In this document: piece after piece, positions 56,379 to 64,000 of the stretch | Layout of the letters: each line of letters begins with the position of its first letter | How positions within the stretch are numbered: the first letter of the stretch is position 1 | Source: DATJPY01 sp035506135 | GTDB lineage: Bacteria > Myxococcota_A > UBA9160 > PR03 | Reading direction: 5' to 3' | Assembly (NCBI GenBank): GCA_035506135.1 | Contig: DATJPY010000067.1 | Coordinates: forward strand, 1-64,000 | Length of the DNA: 64,000 nucleotides | The notes under the pieces: generated by a model | The model's input: the letters and a program-made list of their open reading frames with translations, nothing else | What the model was told of the DNA's origin: nothing | Database searches by the model: none | Program-made: the position numbers and the translations under genes

Positions 56379-57460
56379 GCAGGATCTCCTGGGGAAGAGC
56401 CTCCGCGGTAGACGAGCGGAAGATCGTCTGCGCGGCCGCGCGCCGCCTCCACCAGCGCGTGTCGCGGGGCGAGCGCGCAGGCCGGGTCGGTGTTGGCGGC
56501 GTCACCCGTCAGCCGGAAGGCCTGGCAGCGGCAGCCGCCGAAGTCGCGCGCGCGATCCGGACACGAGCGGCAGGGCTCGCGCATCCACGCCTCGCCGCGG
56601 AACGCGTTCATGCCGGGCGCGTCCGCCCAGCAGGCGCCGAGCGCGCGCTCGGCCGCGCTCCAGAACTCGAGGCCCGGCAGGTCGCGCGCGGCGTGACAGG
56701 GGAGCACCAGTCCGTCCGGTGCGACGACCAGGAGTCGCCGGCCCCAGCCACCCATGCAGGGCTTCGGGCGCTCGCCGAAGTAGTCCGGGAGCACCCACAG
56801 GATCTCCGGGCGCGGCGCGCGCGCCTGCTCGGCGCGCACCGCCGCTGCGGCAGCCGCGAGCTGCTCTCGCGAGGGCAGGAGCGCGTCGCGATTGCGCAGC
56901 GCCCAGCCGTCGTACTGCGCGTTCGCGAGCTCGACGCGGTCCGCGTCGAGCGAGCGCGCGAGCGCCACCAGCTCTGCGACCCGCGGCAGGTTGCGGCGGT
57001 GCAGCACGACGTTCAGCGTGAGCGAGAGCCCGAGCGCGCGTGCGGCGCGCGCGAGGGCGAGCTTGCGGTCGAAGCACGGCGTCCCGGCGATCGCGTCGGA
57101 CGGCTCCGCAGCCGCATCCTGCACCGAGATCTGGACGCTGCGGAGCCCCACCGCGGCGAGACGCGCGAGCCGGTCGGGATCGAGCGGAACGGCGGCCGTC
57201 ACCAGGTGCGGGTACAGGTTCGACGCGGCCGCGGCGCAGACGATCGCCTCGAGGTCGCGTCGCACCGACGGCTCGCCGCCGGTGAGCCCCACGTGCACGA
57301 CGCCGAGCGCCGCCGCCTCGCGGAACACCCGGGCCCAGGCGTCGGCGTCGAGGCCGTCCCGGATCGCCGCGTGGTCGAGCGGATTCGAGCAGTACGGGCA
57401 GCGCAGCGGGCAGCGGTAGGTGAGCTCGGCGATCAGGTTCCAGGGACGCGGGGCCCCCAT
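56375..57460 (-). CDS. pqqE: PqqE radical-SAM enzyme of PQQ biosynthesis
   Basis: This is a 361-residue radical SAM protein. It has the cluster motif RCPLRCPYC (Cys17, 21, 24) near the N-terminus, TGGEPSVRRDLEAI, and a SPASM-type C-terminal region with additional Cys (CMGGWGRRLLVVAPDGLVLPCHAA, CRSCPDRARDFGGCRCQAF). It joins Glu and Tyr side chains of the PqqA peptide. It overlaps pqqCD (TGATG) and the next membrane-protein gene (ATGA). No pqqA is seen next to the cluster. Confidence 0.94.
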   Translation of the reverse strand: MGAPRPWNLIAELTYRCPLRCPYCSNPLDHAAIRDGLDADAWARVFREAAALGVVHVGLTGGEPSVRRDLEAIVCAAAASNLYPHLVTAAVPLDPDRLARLAAVGLRSVQISVQDAAAEPSDAIAGTPCFDRKLALARAARALGLSLTLNVVLHRRNLPRVAELVALARSLDADRVELANAQYDGWALRNRDALLPSREQLAAAAAAVRAEQARAPRPEILWVLPDYFGERPKPCMGGWGRRLLVVAPDGLVLPCHAARDLPGLEFWSAAERALGACWADAPGMNAFRGEAWMREPCRSCPDRARDFGGCRCQAFRLTGDAANTDPACALAPRHALVEAARGRADDLPLVYRGGSSPGDPA

Positions 57461-58398
57461 CAGAGGATCTCGACGACGCCCAGGCGCGCCATGCTCGCGA
57501 GGAACTCGTGCACGTCCTCGAAGGCGTGCGTCTCCTCGGGATGGCGCGCGGCGAGCTCGGCCGCCAGCGCCTCGGCGGTGCGCGCGCCGTCGCACAGCGC
57601 GAGGATCTCGCGCCCGGCCGGGTTCACGCGCACGGCCCGCTCGGAGAGGACGGCGAGGGCGCCGCCGGGTCGCTCGTCGTCGTCGCGGAGCGCGACGTGG
57701 GGCGAGAGCCGCGGGCGGCGCTGCGCCTCCTCGATCGCGTCGAGCAGCGACCACAGGATGTCGCACTTGCGCTCGAGCGCCGCGACGCAGCGCTCCTGGT
57801 CCTCGCGGCTCGCCGCGCGATCGAGCACGAAGTCGAGGCCGTACGCGGCGTCGCGCGGGGCCTGGCTCGTGCGCGAGCGGAAGTACGCGAGCCCTTCGGC
57901 GTCGACCCACGGGTAGTGCTTCTCGAAGGCGGCGATGCGATCGCGCATGATGTCGCCGGCGAAGAGCTCGGTCAGTGACGAGGCCACCGACGCGAGCAGG
58001 TCGTTCGACTCGACGAAGGTCACGTAGGCGTCGCAGGCGCGCTGCACGCCCGGCAGCACGCGGCGCAGGCTCGCCACGTCGGCGCGCTCGAGCCCGACCG
58101 CCTCCGCCAGCCGCAGCCAGAGCTCGAGGCCCCCCTCGCCCGGCGCGCGGCCGTCGTGGTCGTGGATCCGTCCGATCCACGCGCGGCGGAACTGCGCGTC
58201 GGGCGACTTGGCCAGGATCGACGCGTCCTTCACCGGGATGCGCGTCTGGTAGTAGTAGCGGTTGCGCACCCAGCAGCGGATCTCGCCCGGCGCGAGCGCA
58301 CCCTCGTGCATGCGCAGGTTGAAGGGGTGCTTGTCGTGGTAGCGCTCGGCGCCGACCTGGCGCAGGCGTGCCTCGAGCTCGGCGCGGCTCCAGGTCAC
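57460..58398 (-). CDS. pqqCD: PqqC-PqqD fusion protein
   Basis: This is a 312-residue fusion. Residues about 1-225 are PqqC, the cofactor-free oxidase that finishes PQQ (YHDKHPFNLRMHEGALAPGEIRCWVRNRYYYQ, HDHDGRAPGEGGLELWLRLAEAVGL). Residues about 226-312 are PqqD, the PqqA-binding chaperone (HVALRDDDERPGGALAVL, VNPAGREILALCDGARTAEALAAELA). Fusions like this are known in some methylotrophs. The GTG start overlaps pqqB (GTGA). Confidence 0.95.
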   Translation of the reverse strand: MTWSRAELEARLRQVGAERYHDKHPFNLRMHEGALAPGEIRCWVRNRYYYQTRIPVKDASILAKSPDAQFRRAWIGRIHDHDGRAPGEGGLELWLRLAEAVGLERADVASLRRVLPGVQRACDAYVTFVESNDLLASVASSLTELFAGDIMRDRIAAFEKHYPWVDAEGLAYFRSRTSQAPRDAAYGLDFVLDRAASREDQERCVAALERKCDILWSLLDAIEEAQRRPRLSPHVALRDDDERPGGALAVLSERAVRVNPAGREILALCDGARTAEALAAELAARHPEETHAFEDVHEFLASMARLGVVEIL

Positions 58399-59294
58399 AG
58401 CGCGAGCTCCTGTCCGTCCATCGCGATCTCGAGCCCGGCGCGCCGCACCACCGACGCCTCGGGCGAGCCCGGGTCGAGGACGGGGTTGGTGTTGTTCACG
58501 TGGATGTAGAGGACGCGCCGGCCGCCGGAGGACACGGGGCGCGCCAGCTCCGCGAGCCGCGGCAGGCTCTCGGCGATCGGCACATGGCCCATCGCGTGGG
58601 CGTCCGGGGCGCCGGGGCGCATGCGCGTGAGCTCGTCGGCTGCGAAGAAGGTGCCGTCGAAGAAGCACAGATCGGCGGCCGCGAGCTCCGCGAGGGTCCC
58701 GTCGTCCAGCCGCGCGACGCCGGGGGCATACACCAGGCGGCGTCCTGTCCGCGCGTCGGTGACGCGCAGCGCGGTGGTCGTCTCCGGATGGTTCGAGGCG
58801 AGGCCCGAGAGCCAGCCCGGCACCTTCCCCGGCACCGGGAAGAGCCGCGCCTCCAGGTGCCCGTCGCGGTCGAGCGCGACCGGCTGGTCGAGCTTCGCGA
58901 TGCCCCAGGCGGGTGCGAGCAGCCGCCAGGGCGCGCCGTGCTCGAGCAGCGCGTCGCGCACCCACGGGGTCGACACGATCCGGTGTGGCAGCGACTCGCG
59001 CAGCACCAGGAGGCCGAGGACGTGGTCGAGGTCGGCGTTGGTCAGGACCACCGTGTCGAGCGGGAGGTCGCGGGTGCCCGGGCGGGGGTGCAGCGCCGGG
59101 AAGCGCGCGAGCTGGTCGCGCACGTCGGGGCTCGCGTTCACCAGCGACCAGCGCCTGCCGTCGGCCGAGACGGCGATTCCGGGTTGCGAGCGCGGCGCGA
59201 GCTCGCCCGTGCGGGCGCCCGCGCACCGGGAGCAGCCGCAGTTCCACTGCGGCAGCCCGCCGCCGGCGGCGGACCCGAGCACGCGCACGCGCAT
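58395..59294 (-). CDS. pqqB: PqqB, metallo-beta-lactamase-fold protein of PQQ biosynthesis
   Basis: This is a 299-residue protein. The start MRVRVLGSAAGGGLPQWNCGC is the PqqB N-terminus. Further motifs are NASPDVRDQL, LTNADLDHVLG, FDGTFFAADELTRMR, MGHVPIAES and HVNNTNPVLDPGSPE. The family is an iron-dependent hydroxylase of the crosslinked peptide. ATG at 59315 is an alternative start. It is first in the leftward unit pqqB-pqqCD-pqqE-DUF4405; pqqA and pqqF are not adjacent. Confidence 0.94.
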   Translation of the reverse strand: MRVRVLGSAAGGGLPQWNCGCSRCAGARTGELAPRSQPGIAVSADGRRWSLVNASPDVRDQLARFPALHPRPGTRDLPLDTVVLTNADLDHVLGLLVLRESLPHRIVSTPWVRDALLEHGAPWRLLAPAWGIAKLDQPVALDRDGHLEARLFPVPGKVPGWLSGLASNHPETTTALRVTDARTGRRLVYAPGVARLDDGTLAELAAADLCFFDGTFFAADELTRMRPGAPDAHAMGHVPIAESLPRLAELARPVSSGGRRVLYIHVNNTNPVLDPGSPEASVVRRAGLEIAMDGQELAL

Positions 59295-59410
59295 CCGGTC
59301 GGCAGACGAGCCCATCGACCGCAGGAGGATACGCCTCGCCGCGGAGGCCCGCCGCGCACCCGCGCTCAAGCTCTGCGCGCATCCGGACGATGGCCGCGCC
59401 GGAGACCCTC

Positions 59411-60010
59411 ATGAAGCGCAGGACGAAGATCCTGATCCTCGTCGCCGTCGGGTACGTCGTCGCGATGTACTTCGGGTCCTGCAACAGCGCGGTGCTCGCG
59501 CCGGCGCACACCGCCGCCGAGCGGGCGCAGGCCGACGCGCTCCACTTCCCCATCCGGGTCGGCGTCGAGCGGTACCCGCTCCCCGCCTACTCGGACCGGC
59601 TGATCGGGATCCTGCGGAGCACCGGGCTCTTCGACTCGGTCGATGCACTCGACAAGCTCGGCGCACCGCCCGACCTGATCGCCCGCGTGACGGGCCCGTC
59701 CGAGGGCGCGGCGGTGATCCCGGCGCTGACGCTGATCACGCTCGGCATCATTCCCACCTTCGCCGACGAGACCTGGGGCGAGAAGTTCGAGCTCGCGTCG
59801 CCGCGGAATCCCGCGCGTTCGATCGCGATCGAGACGCGCTGGACCGGCGCGACGGCGCTCGGCCTGGCGTGCTCGCTGCTCAACCTGTCGCCGGGCCGAA
59901 CCAGCGGCGACGTGACCTCGCACCCGCGATCGGTCGAGCACTTCCGGGTGTCGATCGCCGCGCACGCGGCGGAGATCGAGGCGCTGGCCGCGCCCAGGAC
60001 GGCGCCCTGA
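59411..60010 (+). CDS. Putative lipoprotein of unknown function
   Basis: This is a 199-residue protein. The hydrophobic N-terminus (ILILVAVGYVVAMYFGSC) ends in a possible lipobox Cys. The rest is soluble (RVGVERYPLPAYSDRLIGIL, ARVTGPSEGAAVIPALTLITLGIIPTFADETWGE). ATG at 59411 is directly divergent to pqqB. No motif indicates an enzyme, and I do not recognise it. Confidence 0.7.
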   Translation: MKRRTKILILVAVGYVVAMYFGSCNSAVLAPAHTAAERAQADALHFPIRVGVERYPLPAYSDRLIGILRSTGLFDSVDALDKLGAPPDLIARVTGPSEGAAVIPALTLITLGIIPTFADETWGEKFELASPRNPARSIAIETRWTGATALGLACSLLNLSPGRTSGDVTSHPRSVEHFRVSIAAHAAEIEALAAPRTAP

Positions 60011-60011
60011 A

Positions 60012-60025
60012 GGACGGGGGCGTCC
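60012..60025. terminator. Weak hairpin between convergent genes
   Basis: GGACG-GGGG-CGTCC is a 5-bp stem between the lipoprotein stop and the RidA stop, with no T-run. Any terminator role is uncertain. Confidence 0.25.
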
Positions 60026-60031
60026 GCCCGC

Positions 60032-60421
60032 TCAGCCGATCATCGCGACGGCCTCGATCTCGACCAGGAGCTGCGGGACCGCGAGCGCCGAGACGACTAC
60101 GTAGGTGCTGGCCGGGTACTGGCCCTCCTTCCAGTGGCGCTGGCGCGCTGCGGCGATGGCGGGGCGGTAGGCGGCGTCCGTCACGTAGACGTTGATCTTG
60201 ACGATGTCGTCGAGCGTACCGCCGCAGGCCTCGACCACCGTGCGCAGATTGCGGAACACCTGCTCGGTTTGCGCCGCGGCGTCGCCCTCGCCCACCACCT
60301 TGCCCTGGCCGTCGAGCGCAACCTGGCCCGAGATGAAGACGGGCGCGCCCGTCTTGCGGACGGCGTAGGAGTAGCCGCTCGGCGGCGCCATTGCGGCCGG
60401 ATTCACGATCTGCTTCGACAC
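60032..60421 (-). CDS. RidA-family enamine/imine deaminase
   Basis: This is a 129-residue trimeric RidA/YjgF-type protein. It has GYSYAVRKTGAPVFISGQVALDGQG, LRTVVEACGGTLDDIVKINVYV and the C-terminal PQLLVEIEAVAMIG. The usual Arg of active RidA (near residue 105, in RxxxV) is not clear; the aligned stretch reads YPASTYVVVSALAVPQ, so activity on 2-aminoacrylate is uncertain. The GTG start is at 60421, 64 bases after the acyl-CoA dehydrogenase gene. Confidence 0.88.
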   Translation of the reverse strand: MSKQIVNPAAMAPPSGYSYAVRKTGAPVFISGQVALDGQGKVVGEGDAAAQTEQVFRNLRTVVEACGGTLDDIVKINVYVTDAAYRPAIAAARQRHWKEGQYPASTYVVVSALAVPQLLVEIEAVAMIG

Positions 60422-60485
60422 TCGGCCTCCTTCGTGCTCTTCGAGACGGTTCGCCGGCGGGCGCGGACGATCCGCCGCCCCGGCG

Positions 60486-62231
60486 TCACCCCTCCTGCTT
60501 GGCGTACTCGGCGAGGATGCGCTCGTCGCGCTCGAGGCGGCCCTTGTGGTTCTCGCGGATGCGGCGCGCCATGGTCTCGGTCTCTAGCATCCGGCGGCGC
60601 ACGAACGCCTCGGCGAGATCGAGGCGCGCCGGGTCGGCGCCGACCTGTCGCAGCAGCTCCGCGGCGGCGATCACGCTGATCACCATCTCGGCGATCAGCT
60701 TGGCGCGCAGGAGCGCGTAGCCGACGTCGGCGAAGAGCACCAGCGCGCACTCCTCGATGCGGCCGACGGTCGCCTCGACCTGCTTGGCCAGCTCGGCGCG
60801 CGCGGCGTCTCCCATCATCGTGCCGAGCTGCGTCCGCAGGTCGGCCACCACGACGCCGAGCGCGCCCTTGCCCATCTCCCGCAGCGCGAACGAGGCCTGG
60901 ATCTCGCTGGTGCCCTCGTACACGGTCATGATGAGGCTGTCGGCGTGCAGCTTCGCGACGTCGGCGTCCATCGTGTAGCCGATGCCGCCGAAGACCTGCA
61001 TCGCGTCGCGCGTGATGTCGTGGCAGATCTCGGTGGCGAAGTACTTGCAGAGCGGCGTCAGCAGCCGCACCCGCGCCACCTCGCGCTCGAGGGCCTGGCG
61101 CAGCTCGTTCTCCTCGCCGGCCGCGAGCCCGCCGCGCCGGAGCGCCGCCTCGCGGGCCGCGCACAGGTCGACCAGCTCGAAGGTGTGGTACAGGATCGCA
61201 CGCGCGGCCTCGACGTTGGTGGTCATCTTGGCGAGCATCGCGAGCACGAGCGGCTGCTTCGCGATCGGCTGGCCGAACTGCTGGCGCTCGTGCGCGTATC
61301 GGTTGGCGTCGTGTAGCGCGGCGGCGGCGACGCCGATCGCCTGCGCCGCCACCCCGAGCCGCGCGTTGTTCATGAGATCGAGCATGGCGCGGAAGCCGTT
61401 GCCCTTCTGCCCGAGGCGCCAGCCGACCGCGTCCTCGAAGACGACCTCGCAGGTGGGCGAGCCGTGGATGCCGAGCTTGCGCTCGAGCCGCGCCACGCGG
61501 ATGCCGTTGCGCGAGCCGTCCTCGAGGTGCCGCGGCACCAGTACCAGCGAGAGGCCGTTCGTCGTGCCCTTCGACTGCTCGTAGGTGTCGCCGTCGCGCG
61601 CGAGGACCAGGTGGACCTCGGCGCCGCCGTTGGTGATGAAGATCTTCGAGCCGCTCACGCGCAGCGTGCCGTCGGGCTGCTCGACGGCCCGCGTGGTGAT
61701 GCCGCCGAGGTCGCTCCCGGCCTTGGGCTCGGTCAGGTCCATGGCGCCCTGCACCTCGCCGGCCGTGAAGCGCGGCAGCCAGCGGCTCTTGATCGCCTCG
61801 TCGCCGTATCTCTCGATGTCGCCGGCGACGCCCGCCTGGAGCCCGACCACCGTCATCAGGCTCGCGTCCGCGCGGGAGAGCATCTCCATGTAGAAGCCGG
61901 AGAGCAGCCCGGGCAGAGCGGCGCCGCCGTAGGCCTCGGAGACGATGAGCGACACCAGCCCCGCCTCGCGCAGCGTCTGGTACGCATCGCGGATGTGCCG
62001 CGGCGGCTGCGCGCCGCCGTCTGCGGTGCGCTCCGCCTCTTCCTGCCAGTGCTCGCGCGCCCCGCGCTCGAAGCTCTCGGCGAGCTGCGCCGCGGTCTCG
62101 AGCACGCTGCGGTACGCGCCCACCTCCGAGGCGACGTCGGGCGAACCGCCGCGGCGGAGCTCCAGGAGCCGCTCCCAGTCGACCAGGTCGTCGACGTACA
62201 GGCGCATGGTCGGGGTGTAGTAGCTCTGCAT
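60486..62231 (-). CDS. Acyl-CoA dehydrogenase with C-terminal extension (FadE-like)
   Basis: This is a 581-residue flavoprotein. It has an N-terminal helical extension (MQSYYTPTMRLYVDDLVDWERLL), FAD site AMDLTEPKAGSDLGG, RQQFGQPIAKQPLVL, QVFGGIGYTMDADVAK and the catalytic Glu in VYEGTSEIQASFAL. A C-terminal helical domain of about 130 residues follows, typical of long-chain or aryl/acyl-type dehydrogenases of beta-oxidation. The ribosome binding site GGGAGGTG is strong. Unlike the pair at 6.4-8.7 kb it keeps the catalytic Glu. Confidence 0.93.
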   Translation of the reverse strand: MQSYYTPTMRLYVDDLVDWERLLELRRGGSPDVASEVGAYRSVLETAAQLAESFERGAREHWQEEAERTADGGAQPPRHIRDAYQTLREAGLVSLIVSEAYGGAALPGLLSGFYMEMLSRADASLMTVVGLQAGVAGDIERYGDEAIKSRWLPRFTAGEVQGAMDLTEPKAGSDLGGITTRAVEQPDGTLRVSGSKIFITNGGAEVHLVLARDGDTYEQSKGTTNGLSLVLVPRHLEDGSRNGIRVARLERKLGIHGSPTCEVVFEDAVGWRLGQKGNGFRAMLDLMNNARLGVAAQAIGVAAAALHDANRYAHERQQFGQPIAKQPLVLAMLAKMTTNVEAARAILYHTFELVDLCAAREAALRRGGLAAGEENELRQALEREVARVRLLTPLCKYFATEICHDITRDAMQVFGGIGYTMDADVAKLHADSLIMTVYEGTSEIQASFALREMGKGALGVVVADLRTQLGTMMGDAARAELAKQVEATVGRIEECALVLFADVGYALLRAKLIAEMVISVIAAAELLRQVGADPARLDLAEAFVRRRMLETETMARRIRENHKGRLERDERILAEYAKQEG

Positions 62232-62254
62232 GGCACCTCCCGGCTGCGATCGGG

Positions 62255-64000
62255 TCACTCGCTCGCGCGCGAGAGACCGATCTGCACCGAGCGCTCGCCG
62301 AAGCGCGCCTCGTGGCGCGAGCCCGCGCCGGGCTCCAGCGTCTCGACCAGCTCGACGGCGCGCGCCAGCGTCTGCTCGGCGATCCAGTCGCGGTGCCGCT
62401 CGACCGCGCCGCGCCAGTCCTCGGGCAGCGCGAGCGAGAGGCGGATGCGATCGGCCACGTGCAGGCCCGCCTCCTTGCGCGCCTGCTGTACGCCGCGCAC
62501 GACGTCGCGCGCCACGCCCTCGGCCACGAGCTCGTCGGTGAGCTCCGTGTCGAGCACCGCGATCGCATCGCGGGACGCGAGCGGCTCGCAGGCGATGCCC
62601 GCGTGCGGCTCGAGGCGGAGCTGGTACTCGCCCGGCTCGAGGCGCTGCCCGGCGACCTCGATGCCGCCGTCGGCCAGGCGCTCGAAGCGCCCGCCCTTCG
62701 CGGCCGCCAGCACGTCCTTCATCGCCGGCCCGAGGCGCGGCCCGAGCGCGCGCGCGTTCACGGCGAGCTGGAAGCGCGCCCACTCGTCGATCGAGGATGC
62801 CAGCCGCACCTCCTTGACGTTGACCTCCTCGCGCAGGAGGTCCGCGTAGGGCGCCAGGCGCTCGACCCCGGCGCCCGCGAGCGTGAGCGCGGCGAGCGGC
62901 TGTCGCACCCGTACCCCCGACTTCTCGCGCAGCGTGCGCGCGGCGCTCGCCGCGTCCCGCACCCGGTCCATGTCGGCGACGAGCGCGCTGTCGGCCGGCA
63001 GCGCGGCGGCATCCGGCCAGTCGGCCAGGTGGACGCTCAGCTCGCGGGTGAGGCCGCGGTAGATCTCCTCGGCGACGAAGGGAAGGAGCGGCGCGGCCGC
63101 GCGGGCCAGCGTCACCAGGACGGTGTAGAGCGTGTCATAGGCGTCGCGCTTGTCGGCATCCATCCCGCTGCGCCAGAAGCGCTCGCGGCTGCGGCGGATG
63201 TACCAGTTGGTGAGCGCGTCGAGAAGGTCCGTGACCCGCGCGCACGCGCCCGCGAGGTCGTAGGCGTCGAGGCTCGCGGTCATGCCCTCGACGAGCTGGT
63301 GCGTCTTCGCCAGCACGTAGCGGTCGAGGAGCCCCGTCGCGTCGGCGCGCCCGCGCGCCTCGATGCCGTCCGTGTTCGCGTACAGGCAGAAGAAGGCGTA
63401 GGCGTTCCAGAAGGGCAGCACCACGCCGCGGACCGCGTCTCCGATCGCCTTCTCGTCGAGGCGCAGGTCGAGCCCGCGCAGCACCGGCGACGACACGAGG
63501 TACCAGCGCAGCGCGTCGGATCCCTGCGTGTCCATCACCTCGAGCGGATCGGTGTAGTTGCGCAGCCGCTTCGAGAGCTTCTGTCCGCTCTCGGAGAGGA
63601 TCACGCCGTGGCACATGCAGGTCTTGAAGGGCGGGCGGTCGAACAGCGCGGTGCCGAGCACCATCAGCGTGTAGAACCAGCCGCGCGTCTGGGCGACATA
63701 CTCGACGATGAAGTCGCCGGGGAAGTGGCTCTCGAACCGCTCGCGATTCTCGAAGGGGTAGTGCACCTGGGCGAACGGCATCGACCCGGACTCGAACCAG
63801 CAGTCGAGCACGTCCGAGACGCGACGCATGGTGCTGCGGCCGGTCGGGTCGTCGGGATTCGGGCGCACCAGGTCGTCGATGTGCGGCCGGTGGAGGTCCG
63901 CCGGCCGCACGCCGAAGTCGCGCTCGAGCTCGTCGAGGCTGCCGTACACGTCGATGCGCGGGATGGCAGGGTCGTCGCTCTTCCAGACGGGGATCGGCGA
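62255..64000 (-). CDS. ileS: Isoleucyl-tRNA synthetase, type II (N-terminus outside the window)
   Basis: This is the C-terminal 580 residues or so of a class Ia synthetase; the start lies beyond the right edge. The editing/core boundary (LDCWFESGSMPFAQVHYPFEN, GDFIVEYVAQTRGWFYTLMV) is followed by the catalytic KMSKS loop as SGQKLSKRLRNYTDP, the anticodon-binding domain (NWYIRRSRERFWRSG) and a long C-terminal appendix without the zinc-binding Cys of type I enzymes. This resembles the eukaryote-like type II IleRS, known for reduced mupirocin sensitivity. It lies 23 bases upstream of the acyl-CoA dehydrogenase gene. Confidence 0.93.
   Translation of the reverse strand, partial: SPIPVWKSDDPAIPRIDVYGSLDELERDFGVRPADLHRPHIDDLVRPNPDDPTGRSTMRRVSDVLDCWFESGSMPFAQVHYPFENRERFESHFPGDFIVEYVAQTRGWFYTLMVLGTALFDRPPFKTCMCHGVILSESGQKLSKRLRNYTDPLEVMDTQGSDALRWYLVSSPVLRGLDLRLDEKAIGDAVRGVVLPFWNAYAFFCLYANTDGIEARGRADATGLLDRYVLAKTHQLVEGMTASLDAYDLAGACARVTDLLDALTNWYIRRSRERFWRSGMDADKRDAYDTLYTVLVTLARAAAPLLPFVAEEIYRGLTRELSVHLADWPDAAALPADSALVADMDRVRDAASAARTLREKSGVRVRQPLAALTLAGAGVERLAPYADLLREEVNVKEVRLASSIDEWARFQLAVNARALGPRLGPAMKDVLAAAKGGRFERLADGGIEVAGQRLEPGEYQLRLEPHAGIACEPLASRDAIAVLDTELTDELVAEGVARDVVRGVQQARKEAGLHVADRIRLSLALPEDWRGAVERHRDWIAEQTLARAVELVETLEPGAGSRHEARFGERSVQIGLSRASE

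Noticed and set aside
59307..59382. Possible PqqA precursor peptide upstream of pqqB
   Set aside because: The peptide beginning MRAELERGC has Glu and Tyr only two apart (GEAYPP) and not the Glu-x3-Tyr that PqqE joins.

Overview
This is a very GC-rich, densely packed bacterial chromosome segment from a Gram-negative organism. Outer-membrane lipoprotein efflux parts, periplasmic lipoproteins, pqq genes, two sigma-54-type promoters and GTG/TTG starts all fit that. The gene mix is acyl-CoA dehydrogenases, a wax ester synthase/DGAT, a phytanoyl-CoA dioxygenase, a membrane Ser/Thr kinase and a type-II IleRS. It would suit a Myxococcota-, Desulfobacterota- or Binatota-like lineage, but I cannot place it from sequence alone. 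I see no phage, insertion sequence, CRISPR array, rRNA or tRNA. No functional gene is interrupted. The groEL tail (left edge) and ileS (right edge) are cut by the window.

Layout. 1-0.3 kb: groEL end and its terminator. 0.3-4.9 kb: leftward MacAB/NodT-type tripartite efflux operon. 5-6.3 kb: a tiny membrane ORF, a DedA protein and a lipoprotein. 6.4-9.4 kb: a two-subunit acyl-CoA dehydrogenase pair and an NnrU-like membrane protein. 9.4-13.5 kb: leftward five-gene operon of ECF sigma, anti-sigma, TVP38-like, mercuric-reductase-like flavoprotein and PhyH dioxygenase. 13.5-17.3 kb: a diadenylate cyclase fused to a YbbR-like region, TerC, and CbpA/CbpM. 17.2-20.3 kb: GST-MFS-CorA. 20.4-24.6 kb: a secreted aspartic protease and its active-site-less paralogue, a TesB thioesterase and a KirBac channel. 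24.6-30.3 kb: Ser/Thr kinase, lutA, an antisense nitronate monooxygenase, lutBC. 30.3-35.7 kb: M20 peptidase, methyltransferase/MarR pair, AsnRS and an aminotransferase. 35.7-40.4 kb: sigma-54 promoter, wax ester synthase/DGAT, histidine kinase and NtrC-type regulator. 40.4-47.7 kb: SDR, phosphotransferase, SnoaL-like, DapB-like, UbiB-like and a 7-TM protein. 47.7-50.6 kb: an intergenic repeat pair, an RNA uracil methyltransferase and an aldehyde dehydrogenase. 50.7-56 kb: sigma-54 promoter and an ATP-grasp/alpha-E/transglutaminase operon with two aspartoacylase-like proteins. 56-59.3 kb: pqqB-pqqCD-pqqE plus a DUF4405-like membrane protein. 59.4-64 kb: lipoprotein, RidA, acyl-CoA dehydrogenase and ileS.

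The genes are strongly compacted. Most operon junctions are ATGA/GTGA/TTGA-type overlaps. Four convergent gene pairs end on one shared CTAG. Several genes have a TANNNT hexamer 6-8 bases before the start codon, which suggests leaderless transcripts.

The most interesting points are these: a sigma-54-controlled storage-lipid gene beside its own sigma-54 activator; a second sigma-54 promoter in front of an Anbu-type ATP-grasp operon that lacks Anbu; two cases of an enzyme beside a paralogue that has lost catalytic residues; a CdaA-YbbR fusion; and a 25-bp divergent promoter with overlapping -10 elements.
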